A DNA stretch of 50,136 nucleotides from Rhizorhapis sp. SPR117 (GCF_021742065.1 NZ_JAKKIE010000030.1:1-50136), one strand, 5' to 3'; positions 1 through 7,028 are shown, counted from the stretch's first letter. Notes: generated by a model not told the origin, from the letters alone. Numbers and translations are program-made.

Positions 1-60
1 ACTGATCAGAGCTACCGCGCCATGATCAACCTTGCGGCCCTGAAGATCGCTATGCGCTAA
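1..60 (+). CDS. 3' end of an unidentified gene (possibly a transposase)
   Basis: An open frame enters from the left edge and stops at TAA 58-60. It encodes about 19 residues ending in INLAALKIAMR. The short hydrophobic and basic tail resembles the C-termini of some IS5-type transposases, but the fragment is too short to assign. No start or domain is visible in the window. Confidence 0.35.
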   Translation, partial: TDQSYRAMINLAALKIAMR

Positions 61-88
61 ATGTCCACACGCCTTAGCTAAATCATAC

Positions 89-187
89 CGGGCGCCGCTG
101 TTCGGGTCCGGCTGGACATAGAGGGCGCCGGCTCTTTCTGTTCCGGCGCAGTTCATGCCCAGATCGCTTCATTAGGAGGATTTGGAA
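89..187 (+). promoter_or_regulatory. ROSE-like RNA thermometer leader of the first hsp20 gene
   Basis: The 5' leader of the first small heat-shock gene is GC-rich and can fold into stems, including a GGCGCC block near 92 with a partner near 124. Just before the start codon lies TCGCT (164-168), three bases from the Shine-Dalgarno AGGAGGA (174-180), with ATG at 188. This order matches the last hairpin of ROSE thermometers of alphaproteobacterial hsp20 genes, where a UYGCU motif pairs imperfectly with the Shine-Dalgarno sequence and melts on heat shock. Folding was done by eye only. Confidence 0.55.
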
Positions 188-661
188 ATGAGAACCGCAT
201 TTGACTTCACACCCTATCGGCGTTCGACGGTCGGTTTCGATCGCCTGTTCAACCTGCTCGAGGCAGGGGCTCGCGAGGATGACGGCTATCCGCCCTTCGA
301 CATCCTGAAGGATGGCGAGGACAGCTACCGCATCACGCTCGCGGTCGCGGGCTTCCGACCCGAAGATATCGAGGTCGTCGCCCAGCAGAACCTGCTCACC
401 GTCACCGGCACGCGTGCCGAGGACGACGGCCAGGGGGAATATCTGCACCGCGGCACCGCGGCGCGTGCATTCGAGCGGCGCTTCCAGCTTGCGGACTTCA
501 TCGAGGCCGGCGATGCCCGCTTCGAGAACGGTCTGCTCTCGATCGCGCTCAGGCGCGTCGTCCCCGAGGCCATGAAGCCCCGCAAGATCGCGATCGCCGG
601 CAGCACGACTGCCAACGACCGCATCGAGGCGCCCAAGGACAAGGCCCGCGAAGCGGCCTGA
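188..661 (+). CDS. Hsp20/alpha-crystallin small heat-shock protein (IbpA-like)
   Basis: An ATP-independent cytoplasmic holdase that binds unfolding proteins under heat or oxidative stress. The 157-residue product has a short N-terminal arm, an alpha-crystallin domain from about residue 37 to 140, and the conserved FENGLLSIAL segment near its end. The tail lacks an obvious I-x-I anchor. ATG 188 is chosen because AGGAGGA at 174-180 sits seven bases upstream; an in-frame TTG at 182 is too close to it. A second, diverged Hsp20 gene follows 84 bases downstream, so the two could co-assemble. Expression is probably controlled by the ROSE-like leader. Confidence 0.93.
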   Translation: MRTAFDFTPYRRSTVGFDRLFNLLEAGAREDDGYPPFDILKDGEDSYRITLAVAGFRPEDIEVVAQQNLLTVTGTRAEDDGQGEYLHRGTAARAFERRFQLADFIEAGDARFENGLLSIALRRVVPEAMKPRKIAIAGSTTANDRIEAPKDKAREAA

Positions 662-678
662 TCCTTGACCCACGGTTT

Positions 679-706
679 GCCGGTCCCGCCTTTTTGGCGG
701 GCCGGC
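679..706 (+). other. Strong hairpin between the two hsp20 genes
   Basis: GCCGG-t-CCCGCC (679-690), a TTTTT loop (691-695) and GGCGGG-CCGGC (696-706) form an 11-bp stem with one bulged T. There is no U-tract after the stem, so it is not a classical terminator. It could stabilise the 3' end of the upstream message or tune expression of the second gene, whose ribosome site lies 25 bases further on. Confidence 0.5.
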
Positions 707-745
707 AGGCCACGATCCATTCCAGCCAGAAAGGAGATGACCATC

Positions 746-1267
746 ATGGCCATTCGTGATCTCATACCCTGGAGCCGGCAGGAAAACCGGCTTCCCGTTC
801 CGGTCAGCGCCAAGCGCGACCAGGAGCCCGACCATCACCCGCTGCTGTCGCTGCACCGCGAGGTGAACCGCCTGTTCGACGATGTCTTCCGCGGCTTCGG
901 CATACCCGGCTTCGGCGGTGTCGGCCGTGACCTTGCCTGGCCGCATGTCGAGCTTGGCGAGACCGACACGGAGATCCGCGTTACCGCCGAACTTCCCGGT
1001 CTCGACGAGAAGGACGTCGATATCACCGTCGAGGACGGCGTCCTGACGCTGCGCGGCGAGAAGCGCGCGCAGGTCGAGGACAAGGAGCGCGGCTATTCGG
1101 AGCGGAGCTATGGTCGCTTCGAACGTCGCATCGGCCTGCCGCAGGGCATCGACCGCGACAAGGCGGCGGCGACCTTCAAGAACGGCGTGCTGACCGTCAC
1201 GCTACCCAGGTCGGAGGCGGCGAACGAGAATGTTCGCCGGATTCCGGTCAATGGCAAGGCGGCTTGA
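746..1267 (+). CDS. Hsp20/alpha-crystallin small heat-shock protein (second copy)
   Basis: A second small heat-shock chaperone, 173 residues. Its alpha-crystallin domain spans roughly residues 65-165, with the typical ELPGLDEKDVDI opening and the KNGVLTVTLPR signature near the end. It is of the longer, HspC-like class and differs clearly from the first copy, so this is not a recent tandem duplication. The start at 746 fits AAGGAG at 731-736; an ATG at 737 directly abuts that site and is unlikely. The following NDUFS4-like gene begins within a few bases of the stop, suggesting co-transcription. Confidence 0.93.
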   Translation: MAIRDLIPWSRQENRLPVPVSAKRDQEPDHHPLLSLHREVNRLFDDVFRGFGIPGFGGVGRDLAWPHVELGETDTEIRVTAELPGLDEKDVDITVEDGVLTLRGEKRAQVEDKERGYSERSYGRFERRIGLPQGIDRDKAAATFKNGVLTVTLPRSEAANENVRRIPVNGKAA

Positions 1268-1271
1268 CGAC

Positions 1272-1832
1272 ATGGCCCGGGACCTGCGTCCTGGGCCGCT
1301 CGCCAATGACTATCAGCGCCTTTCGTCTTGGGGGAGCGCATTTCCCGCAGACGCCGAGGCGATTGTCGAACCGCTCCCGGTGGCCGCCAACCAGGGTGGC
1401 CGCCGGAATCGCGGATGGCGGGTCCGCTTCAAGGCGCGCTGGGCACCCACGATCGATCCGCTGACGGGCTGGACAGGCGGCGGTGATCCGCTGGAAACGA
1501 TCGAGCTGCGGTTTCCCGATCGCGAGTCGGCCGAGAATTATTGTGCACGCGAGGGCCTGGCTTTCCGCTGCGTTCGCCATTCTTCCCGTCTGCCCAATGG
1601 GCCGCGTCTCCCCGCCGACCCGGCGCCGATGCTGTGCTGCTGGCCGTCCGGCCCGCATGCGCTTTGCTGCGGCGCTTATCCGATCGCGGCGAGCACCCGG
1701 TTGATCATGGCCGCGTTGCTCGCCGCCTTCGGCAATTCTCGCCGCGCGAAAATCTGCAATCGCATCACGTCACGCTGCGGTAGGCGCAAGGTGACGGTCG
1801 CCTCGTCAATCTCGTCCAACGGCTTTCCCTGA
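1272..1832 (+). CDS. NDUFS4-like (ETC complex I subunit) protein with double-Cys tail
   Basis: Residues roughly 45-95 match the ETC complex I / NDUFS4 conserved region: W-x-V-x-F, then DPLTGWTGGGDPLE, then LRFPDRESAENYC with a closing EGLAF. In mitochondria this family is an accessory subunit of NADH dehydrogenase. Here it sits in a stress cassette far from any nuo operon, so its role is unknown. After the domain comes a Cys-rich segment, LCCWPSGPHALCC. The frame then runs on to 1832, overlapping the convergent gene by 157 bases, which suggests the natural stop was lost or shifted; a +1 shift would end it at 1704. ATG 1272 follows the hsp20 stop; ATGs at 1230 and 1251 are alternatives. Confidence 0.7.
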   Translation: MARDLRPGPLANDYQRLSSWGSAFPADAEAIVEPLPVAANQGGRRNRGWRVRFKARWAPTIDPLTGWTGGGDPLETIELRFPDRESAENYCAREGLAFRCVRHSSRLPNGPRLPADPAPMLCCWPSGPHALCCGAYPIAASTRLIMAALLAAFGNSRRAKICNRITSRCGRRKVTVASSISSNGFP

Positions 1833-2024
1833 ACCGCTTTCCCCGATCGCACGAAGTGATCGAGCAGGCGCTTGCGATCGGCGAAGGTCCAGCCCAGCGC
1901 CTCCAGCTCGGCCGGTGATAGCGACAGCAGCGCCAGCGCGAATTCCATGATGTCGGCAAAGGGCAGACGGATCTGGATGGTCCGGCCGTCGCGCTCGCGC
2001 CAGCTGCCTGATGCCTTGGCTCAC
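1676..2024 (-). CDS. Conserved small hypothetical protein with an apparent frameshift near its start
   Basis: The open frame below ATG 1948 gives 90 residues with features such as LSPAELEALGW and TLRLPQRDVMRLQIFARREL, a helical soluble protein with no family I can name. Coding-like sequence in the same frame continues upstream of that ATG for about 24 codons to a TGA at 2021-2023, with no start codon. A GTG at 2022-2024 overlaps the upstream stop (GTGA). Dropping one C right after its second codon would give V-S-K-A-S-G-S-W and join the frame. I therefore read this as a GTG-started gene, coupled to its neighbour, with one extra base near 2018-2020. If the sequence is right, translation must start at 1948. 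Confidence 0.55.
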
Positions 2025-2260
2025 TGCGTGGCCTGGCCGCCCGAGCGCCCCTTTTGGTCAAGTGTGCGCATGGCCGCGAGCACATCATCGAGGCGGACGG
2101 GTTTGTCGAAGCCGGGCGGCTTCCTCAGCGATGGCTGGTTCTCGACCGCCACGCGGTCGGACGCCCAGGATGCGAGGATGGCGCGCTTCACCTCCGGCTC
2201 GAGGCTGGGATGCTTGGCGATATCAAAAGGGTGAAGAAATCGGGAAACAGGCTGCGACAT
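2021..2260 (-). CDS. Conserved hypothetical protein, 79 aa
   Basis: A small soluble protein opening with MSQPVSRFLHPFDIAKHP and carrying VRLDDVLAAMRTLD in its second half. It resembles short uncharacterised proteins I associate with sphingomonads, but I cannot assign a function. The start is well supported: AAAGGAGG lies seven bases upstream of the ATG. It is the first gene of a two-gene minus-strand unit, and its TGA overlaps a GTG that probably starts the next gene. Confidence 0.7.
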   Translation of the reverse strand: MSQPVSRFLHPFDIAKHPSLEPEVKRAILASWASDRVAVENQPSLRKPPGFDKPVRLDDVLAAMRTLDQKGRSGGQATQ

Positions 2261-2347
2261 GATGGGCCTCCTTTCGTTTCAGGTCGCTGCATTGATCCAG
2301 GGCCGACGGGGTCGGCCTAACAAGATTTGGAATTGATCAGCGCTCTA

Positions 2348-2669
2348 TCAAGAGGCGTTGGGAAGGTTGTCGAACCATTCAGCGTAAGGCGCGGTCCGCG
2401 CCATATGTCGATTGAAATCCGGGGCGCCGTCACTCCACCAGACCGGCCCGCGTTCACCTAGCGCGCGCTTTGCTTCATCGACTGACGCATGGGCATCAGC
2501 CTCGGCCTCAGCGTCACCCACGCTTGGCGACGCCTACAGCTCGCCGCGCCGTCATCAGCTCCTTGACCAGCCGGTGGCGCGTATCGGGGTGGAGCGACGG
2601 GTTCGACATTCGCCACAGCCGTCCGCGCACAACGAAATAGCGTCCGTCCGGCGTAACGGGATAATCCAT
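2348..2669 (-). pseudogene. Conserved hypothetical protein interrupted by a frameshift
   Basis: The first part (2669 down to 2514) encodes 51 residues beginning MDYPVTPDGRYFVVRGRLWR and ends in VAKRG at a TGA. One base further on, a second frame (2515 down to 2348) continues for 55 residues with ALGERGPVWWSDGAPDFNRH and stops at TGA 2348-2350. The two halves read as one protein of about 106 residues if the reading shifts +1 at CGT-GGG-TGA-C. The cause may be a real mutation, a sequencing error or, less likely, programmed shifting. No function is known to me. Confidence 0.65.
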
Positions 2670-2685
2670 GATTGCGCGAAGGCGC

Positions 2686-2868
2686 TCAGCCTTTCTTGGC
2701 CGGCAGTCCCTTGCGCTTGGTGCTCGCAAACTCCTCGAGCTGATTCTCCGTCATGGATTCCTCCATCTGCTTGGACGCCCCCTTGAGCTTGGATTTCGGC
2801 TGTTCGCCGCGCTTTGCAGCGAGCGCGGCGCCGGCGGCTTTCTGCTGGGCCTTTGACGTGGCGGGCAT
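2686..2868 (-). CDS. DUF3008 family small basic protein
   Basis: A 60-residue lysine-rich protein with the family layout MPATSKAQQKAAGAALAAKR, then KLKGASKQM, then LEEFASTKRKGLP. DUF3008 proteins are short, basic and of unknown function. GAAGGAGA upstream of the ATG is a good ribosome site. It lies 16 bases upstream of the frameshifted hypothetical gene on the same strand, so the two may be co-transcribed. Confidence 0.85.
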   Translation of the reverse strand: MPATSKAQQKAAGAALAAKRGEQPKSKLKGASKQMEESMTENQLEEFASTKRKGLPAKKG

Positions 2869-3186
2869 GGGCAGTCTCCTTCGCGTGATTCAACGCGCGA
2901 ACGGTCAACGCGTTGCCCCGGTAGCGAGGAGGCGACCGTCATCGTCATTTCCGGTTCAGGCTTTCATCCTCTTGCTGGAGCCGGGGCGGCTGCTCCTTTC
3001 GCGGGACCTGACGCGCTGGCGCGGCTCCAGATCGAGCCTGTGTGCGAGGCCGCTGCGGACTTGTGGCCCGAAATCGGGCGCGAATTTATCGACTGCCCAA
3101 CCCATGAGGGTCTGTCAGACCTTTAGGGAGCAACAACACTGAGCCTGTCGCCACATGATCATTTGCATCCCACAAGGGAGATCAGC
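2869..3186. other. Intergenic stretch with a start-less open frame
   Basis: No complete gene is seen. On the plus strand a frame stays open to TAG 3124-3126 and its last part (about 3015 onward) looks coding-like (LQIEPVCEAAADLWPEIG), but no start codon or ribosome site precedes it. It may be the remnant of a lost gene. Confidence 0.3.
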
Positions 3187-3454
3187 ATGTCCGCTCCAAC
3201 CCATTTCGTTCACGTCTATGCCACCGTCCGCGTCAAAACTGGGCGTTACCGCCCATGGTCAGAATGAAGCGATGAAGGAGGCTGATCGCCTTCTCTTTGC
3301 CAACGGTTTTGGCGTTCGCCTAATCCCAGGTGCTGCAGGCGTGCTTGAGGCGGACTATGCCGAAGAGGTGTCCGGCTATCTTGTCGACGAGGCGGGCGAC
3401 CACGAATATCACCGGAGCCGGGTCTATGCTGCCGATGGTGAGCCCGTTTCCTGA
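3187..3454 (+). pseudogene. Conserved hypothetical protein with a single-base frameshift
   Basis: Translation from ATG 3187, with AAGGGAG at 3174-3180 upstream, gives MSAPTHFVHVYATVRVK and then leaves frame at an AAAA run (3235-3238), stopping within nine codons. Removing one A restores LGVTAHGQNEAMKEADRLLF and continues through FGVRLIPGAAGVLEADYAEE to a stop at 3454, for a protein of about 88 residues. I know this as a type of small uncharacterised protein from sphingomonads; no function can be given. Confidence 0.65.
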
Positions 3455-3490
3455 AATATAACCCGCGGGGCGGTCTTGAATATGACCAAA

Positions 3491-3510
3491 GACTAGTCAT
3501 ATAACTAGTC
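3491..3510. promoter_or_regulatory. Palindromic operator of the toxin-antitoxin pair
   Basis: GACTAGT (3491-3497) and ACTAGTC (3504-3510) form a perfect inverted repeat with a six-base spacer, 17 bases upstream of the antitoxin start. This is the expected site for autoregulation by the antitoxin or the toxin-antitoxin complex. Confidence 0.7.
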
Positions 3511-3526
3511 TGTTAGGAGAATTGAG

Positions 3527-3781
3527 ATGAAGTCGTGGCCTGTACAGGATGCCAAAGCACGCTTCAGCGAATTGCTGGCGGCTTGTGCCGCACAGGGCCC
3601 GCAAATGGTCACCAAGCGAGGTGTCGAAACGGCGGTGCTCGTGCCTGCGGCCGAATGGCATCGAATTCAACAACGCTCGCGCCCCACGCTTAAGCAATTG
3701 CTCCTTTCGGATCGTGAACGCGGCGACCTTGCGATTCCTGCCCGGGGTGCCCGTAAGCGCCGCGTTGCCAAAGCATTGTAG
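3527..3781 (+). CDS. Phd/YefM-type antitoxin
   Basis: An 84-residue antitoxin that binds its own promoter and neutralises the downstream PIN-domain toxin. Residues 1-50 match the Phd/YefM fold: WPVQDAKARFSELL, then the MVTKRGVETAVLVPAAEW strand-helix segment. The basic C-terminal part (about 55-84) would wrap the toxin. AGGAGA is six bases upstream of ATG 3527. The stop TAG is directly followed by the toxin's ATG, so the two are translationally linked. Confidence 0.92.
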   Translation: MKSWPVQDAKARFSELLAACAAQGPQMVTKRGVETAVLVPAAEWHRIQQRSRPTLKQLLLSDRERGDLAIPARGARKRRVAKAL

Positions 3782-4186
3782 ATGTTCCTTCTCGACACCA
3801 ACATCGTCTCGGAGCTTCGTCGTGCTCGTCCCCACGGCGCCGTGCTTGCCTGGCTGGAAGCCCAGGAGGATGCCGACCTTTACCTTTCGGCGGTCACCTT
3901 GGGAGAGATTCAGGCCGGCATCGAGATTACGCGGACGCAGGATCCACTTCGGGCGGCGCAGATCGAAGCCTGGGCTGATGAACTGGCGTCGGTATGGAAC
4001 ATCTTGTCTGCCGACGTGGCGATCTTCAGGCTCTGGGCGAAGCTCATGCATCGCCAACCAGACCATCTTTATGAGGACGCGCTGATCGCAGCGACCGCGC
4101 AGATCCACAACCTCACTGTCGTCACGCGCAACACAACTGATTTCACGGCCTTTGGAGTGCCGCTATTCAATCCGTTCGGATCGTGA
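3782..4186 (+). CDS. vapC: VapC-like PIN-domain toxin ribonuclease
   Basis: A 134-residue PIN-domain endoribonuclease. The expected acidic residues are visible: D5 in FLLDTNIVSELR, E42 in LGEIQAGI, and D98 in YEDALIAATA, with the closing VTRNTTDF typical of VapC. VapC toxins usually cleave tRNA or rRNA and halt translation; the target here is unknown. Its ATG abuts the antitoxin stop. The toxin looks intact, so the pair is probably active. Confidence 0.92.
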   Translation: MFLLDTNIVSELRRARPHGAVLAWLEAQEDADLYLSAVTLGEIQAGIEITRTQDPLRAAQIEAWADELASVWNILSADVAIFRLWAKLMHRQPDHLYEDALIAATAQIHNLTVVTRNTTDFTAFGVPLFNPFGS

Positions 4187-4382
4187 CCTGCAAGCCTTGA
4201 TCCTGTCGCATACGCAGCGCCTGGCCAGCCTCCATAGAACACGTTGTCGCCCAGATCCTTCATCTCGAGAATCTCTAGATCGGGTCTCCCTTCGGGTTGC
4301 TTGTGGACGTGCACCTGGGTGACTTCGCCATTCCCGAACAAAAGAGAGAACCTGACTGGAGGCTATCCATTACCCGCTCAGA

Positions 4383-5042
4383 TCAGTTGTCAAGAAACAG
4401 GCGCCGTACCATCGACCGATGAAGCATTGCCTGCCGCTCCAAAATCGAAGGGTCGGCCAAGGCCCGCTGCATGATGATGCTGCCATCGGCGATGACGGTC
4501 ATCTGGTCGGCGAGGTCGGAGATGTCTACTGCGACGCGCGGCGGATGCACCGGGACGATCTCTTCCAGCCAGCGCAGGAACCGTGCGCGCCATGCCAGCA
4601 TTCCCTCCCGATTGAGGCGCACCACGGTCTCGTCGAACAGCCGGTCCTGGTAGGTCAGCGTGGAGACGATGCAGCCCGGATGCTGCGCGATCATGTCGCG
4701 GACCATTTCCGAATATAGTTTCAGGAAGATCAGGAAGGCGTGCAGGGGATCGTCATGAAGTTCCCTCGCCCGAACCTCGAGCTGGTCCAGCACGATCTCG
4801 CTCTCCGCCAGATAGCGTTCGAGCAACTGACGCGCGAGATCATTCTTGTCCTTGAAATGATAAAAGAATCCGCTCTTGGTAATCCCGGCCGCCTCGACCA
4901 GTTCCTCGATCGACGTCGCGGCGAAGCCCTTCTGGATGATCGCGTCATAGGCAAAGTCGAGCAGCCGCTCGTGCGTTTGCGACCGTTTGCGGGTCGACAA
5001 CTGTACCGAAGGTAGAGTTTGCCGGGGCGCGGCAGGGCACAT
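4383..5042 (-). CDS. TetR-family transcriptional regulator
   Basis: A ligand-responsive repressor. The N-terminal helix-turn-helix includes GFAATSIEELVEAAGITKSG followed by FFYHFKDKNDL, the most conserved TetR segment. The C-terminal ligand domain is about 150 residues. ATG 5042 gives 219 residues; ATG 5084 is an alternative that gives 233. The gene is divergent from the homocysteine S-methyltransferase, and a long inverted repeat lies between them, so it likely controls that operon and itself. The ligand is unknown. Confidence 0.88.
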   Translation of the reverse strand: MCPAAPRQTLPSVQLSTRKRSQTHERLLDFAYDAIIQKGFAATSIEELVEAAGITKSGFFYHFKDKNDLARQLLERYLAESEIVLDQLEVRARELHDDPLHAFLIFLKLYSEMVRDMIAQHPGCIVSTLTYQDRLFDETVVRLNREGMLAWRARFLRWLEEIVPVHPPRVAVDISDLADQMTVIADGSIIMQRALADPSILERQAMLHRSMVRRLFLDN

Positions 5043-5085
5043 GGCAGTCACTCGGGTGATGTCGCGGATGCACTTTGTTAGCATA

Positions 5086-5132
5086 TACCGGGCCTTACCG
5101 CCATTCGACCATAGCTGACCCTGTGCCCGGTA
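5086..5132. promoter_or_regulatory. Inverted repeat in the divergent TetR/methyltransferase promoter
   Basis: TACCGGGC (5086-5093) and GCCCGGTA (5125-5132) are perfect inverted copies, separated by 31 bases, between the divergent genes. They could be two half-operators, though the spacing is longer than for a single TetR dimer site. A 13-base direct repeat CCGCCATTCGACC also occurs at 5098 and, within the methyltransferase gene, at 5217. Confidence 0.4.
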
Positions 5133-5189
5133 GATTGGCCGGATTGCCGCGCGTAAAATTGGGCGCATAACAGGATAATGGAGTGGATC

Positions 5190-6140
5190 ATGCGCCCTCA
5201 TACCCTTTCACCGCTTCCGCCATTCGACCGGCTGTTCCTCACCGATGCGGGCCTCGAAACGGATCTCATCTATAATCACGGCATCGACCTGCCGTTTTTC
5301 GCGTCGATCTCGCTTCTGCGGACCGAAAGCGGCCGGCAGGCGTTGAAGGACTATTACCGGCCTTATCTGGAACTGGCGGCGCGGCATGGCGCGGGCTTCG
5401 TGCTGGAGAGCGTGAGCTGGCGTGCAAGCCCCGACTGGGCAGTGCCATTGGGCCTGACGCCAGCGGAACTCGATGCCCTGAATGTCGCCTCGGTCGATCT
5501 GCTGCATGAATTGCGTGACGCGTTTGAACCCCATGGCTTCCCCATATTGGTGAGCGGATGCATGGGGCCTCGGGGAGACGGTTATGATCCGGGCCGGATC
5601 ATGAGCCGCATCGAGGCAGAGGACTATCATAGCCATCAGGCCGCGATCCTGTCTTCCGCCCGGCCGGACATGCTGTCGGCGTTCACGATGAACAATGTGA
5701 ACGAGGCGATCGGCATCACCCGCGCAGCGGCGGCTACTGCCCGGCCGTTCGTCCTGTCCTTCACGGTCGAAACCGATGGGCGCCTGCCGACAGGCGATCC
5801 GCTCGGCGCCGCCATTGAGGTGGTTGACGCGGCGACCGAGGACTATCCCGCCTATTACATGATCAACTGCGCACATCCGGAGCATTTCGCGACGACGTTG
5901 GATGAGGACGCGGATTGGGTGGCGCGCATCCGGGGCATCCGGGCGAATGCATCGCGCTGCAGCCATGCCGAACTCGACGCGATGACCGCGCTGGATGCCG
6001 GCGACCCCCGCGACCTCGCGCTGCGCTATCGGGCGTTGCGTGCTCGCCACCCCCAGATACAGGTCCTTGGCGGCTGTTGCGGGACCGATCACCGGCACGT
6101 CGAGGCTATCGCCAGCGAGTGCCTGCTGGCCACGAACTGA
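5190..6140 (+). CDS. Homocysteine S-methyltransferase family protein
   Basis: Transfers a methyl group from S-methylmethionine or a similar donor to homocysteine, giving methionine. The product has 316 residues, the usual size for stand-alone MmuM-like enzymes. It opens with LTDAGLETDLIY. The three zinc-binding cysteines of the family are visible, one in MINCAHPEHF and the pair in GGCCGTDHRH near the C-terminus. ATG 5190 has GGAG six bases upstream; ATG 5178 is possible. A SAM-dependent methyltransferase follows 32 bases after the stop, suggesting an operon in methyl-group metabolism. Confidence 0.9.
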   Translation: MRPHTLSPLPPFDRLFLTDAGLETDLIYNHGIDLPFFASISLLRTESGRQALKDYYRPYLELAARHGAGFVLESVSWRASPDWAVPLGLTPAELDALNVASVDLLHELRDAFEPHGFPILVSGCMGPRGDGYDPGRIMSRIEAEDYHSHQAAILSSARPDMLSAFTMNNVNEAIGITRAAAATARPFVLSFTVETDGRLPTGDPLGAAIEVVDAATEDYPAYYMINCAHPEHFATTLDEDADWVARIRGIRANASRCSHAELDAMTALDAGDPRDLALRYRALRARHPQIQVLGGCCGTDHRHVEAIASECLLATN

Positions 6141-6172
6141 ACCGCCGCCTTCGAAAATGAGAGGTTCTGACC

Positions 6173-6997
6173 ATGACAGATACGATCATCAATCCGAACA
6201 GGGCATTGTGGGAGAAGGGTGATTTCACCCGCCTCGCCGCAACCATGCGGGACAGCGGAGACGCGCTCATCGCCACATTGGATGTTGGCCCCGGGATGGA
6301 CGTCCTCGATCTTGGTTGCGGCGACGGGACAACCGCCCTGCCATCCGCGCGGCGAGGCGCCAGGGTTCTTGGCGTCGACATCGCCTCGAACCTGGTTGCG
6401 GCAGGCATTCGTCGCGCCCGTGAAGCGGGACTGGACAATCTTCATTTCCAGCAGGGCGACGCTTCGTCGCTCGATGATCTCTCCGACGGGCGTTTCGATC
6501 TGGTGGTCAGCATGTTTGGCGCGATGTTCGCCCCCAGGCCGTTCGACACTGCGCGCGAGATGGTGCGCGTGACCCGCTCGGGCGGACGCATCGTCATGGG
6601 CAACTGGATACCCGGGGACCCGACGCTCGTCGCCCGTATCCTGCAGATCTGCGCCGCCTACACCCCGCCACCGCCGGAAGGCTTCGTCAGCCCGATCAGC
6701 TGGGGGCTGGAAGATCAGGTCAACGAGCGCTTCGGCGCGGCGGGCATCGGTCGGGAAAACATCGCCTGCGAGCGTGCGACTTACACGTTCCGCTATGCAG
6801 GGCCGTCATCGGCGTTCCTGTCCGTGTTTCGCGATTATTACGGCCCGACCATGAACGCGTTCGACGCGGCCGATAAGGATGGCCGGCGCGACGATCTGCA
6901 GGCGGAACTGGAAAAGCTTTTCGCCAGCGAAAATCGCGGCGGCGCAGACTCAACGGAAATCCCCGCGACCTACCTCAAGGTGACAGTCCGAGTCTGA
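6173..6997 (+). CDS. Class I SAM-dependent methyltransferase (UbiE/Methyltransf_11-like)
   Basis: A 274-residue methyltransferase with motif I LDLGCGDGTTALP, the acidic residue after strand 2 in VLGVDIASNL, and a QGDA motif ahead of FDLVVSMFGAMFAP. The substrate is not evident. It is co-directional with and close to the homocysteine S-methyltransferase, so it may make S-adenosylhomocysteine that the neighbour helps recycle. A protein of similar type is encoded at 22440-23315. Confidence 0.88.
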   Translation: MTDTIINPNRALWEKGDFTRLAATMRDSGDALIATLDVGPGMDVLDLGCGDGTTALPSARRGARVLGVDIASNLVAAGIRRAREAGLDNLHFQQGDASSLDDLSDGRFDLVVSMFGAMFAPRPFDTAREMVRVTRSGGRIVMGNWIPGDPTLVARILQICAAYTPPPPEGFVSPISWGLEDQVNERFGAAGIGRENIACERATYTFRYAGPSSAFLSVFRDYYGPTMNAFDAADKDGRRDDLQAELEKLFASENRGGADSTEIPATYLKVTVRV

Positions 6998-7028
6998 AAT
7001 GACGAGTTGTGGCCGACCCAGGGCCTGC

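Noticed and set aside
4187..4341. Minus-strand frame with TQVHVHKQPEGRPDLEI-like sequence
   Set aside because: No ATG or ribosome site, and its second half is antisense to the toxin gene; at most a gene remnant.
5043..5189. Possible SAM or SAH riboswitch before the homocysteine S-methyltransferase
   Set aside because: The inverted repeat is explained by a divergent TetR promoter, and no pseudoknot or aptamer core could be recognised by eye.
5208..6098. Long minus-strand frame opposite the homocysteine S-methyltransferase
   Set aside because: It is the antisense shadow of a clearly recognisable gene and has no domain of its own.
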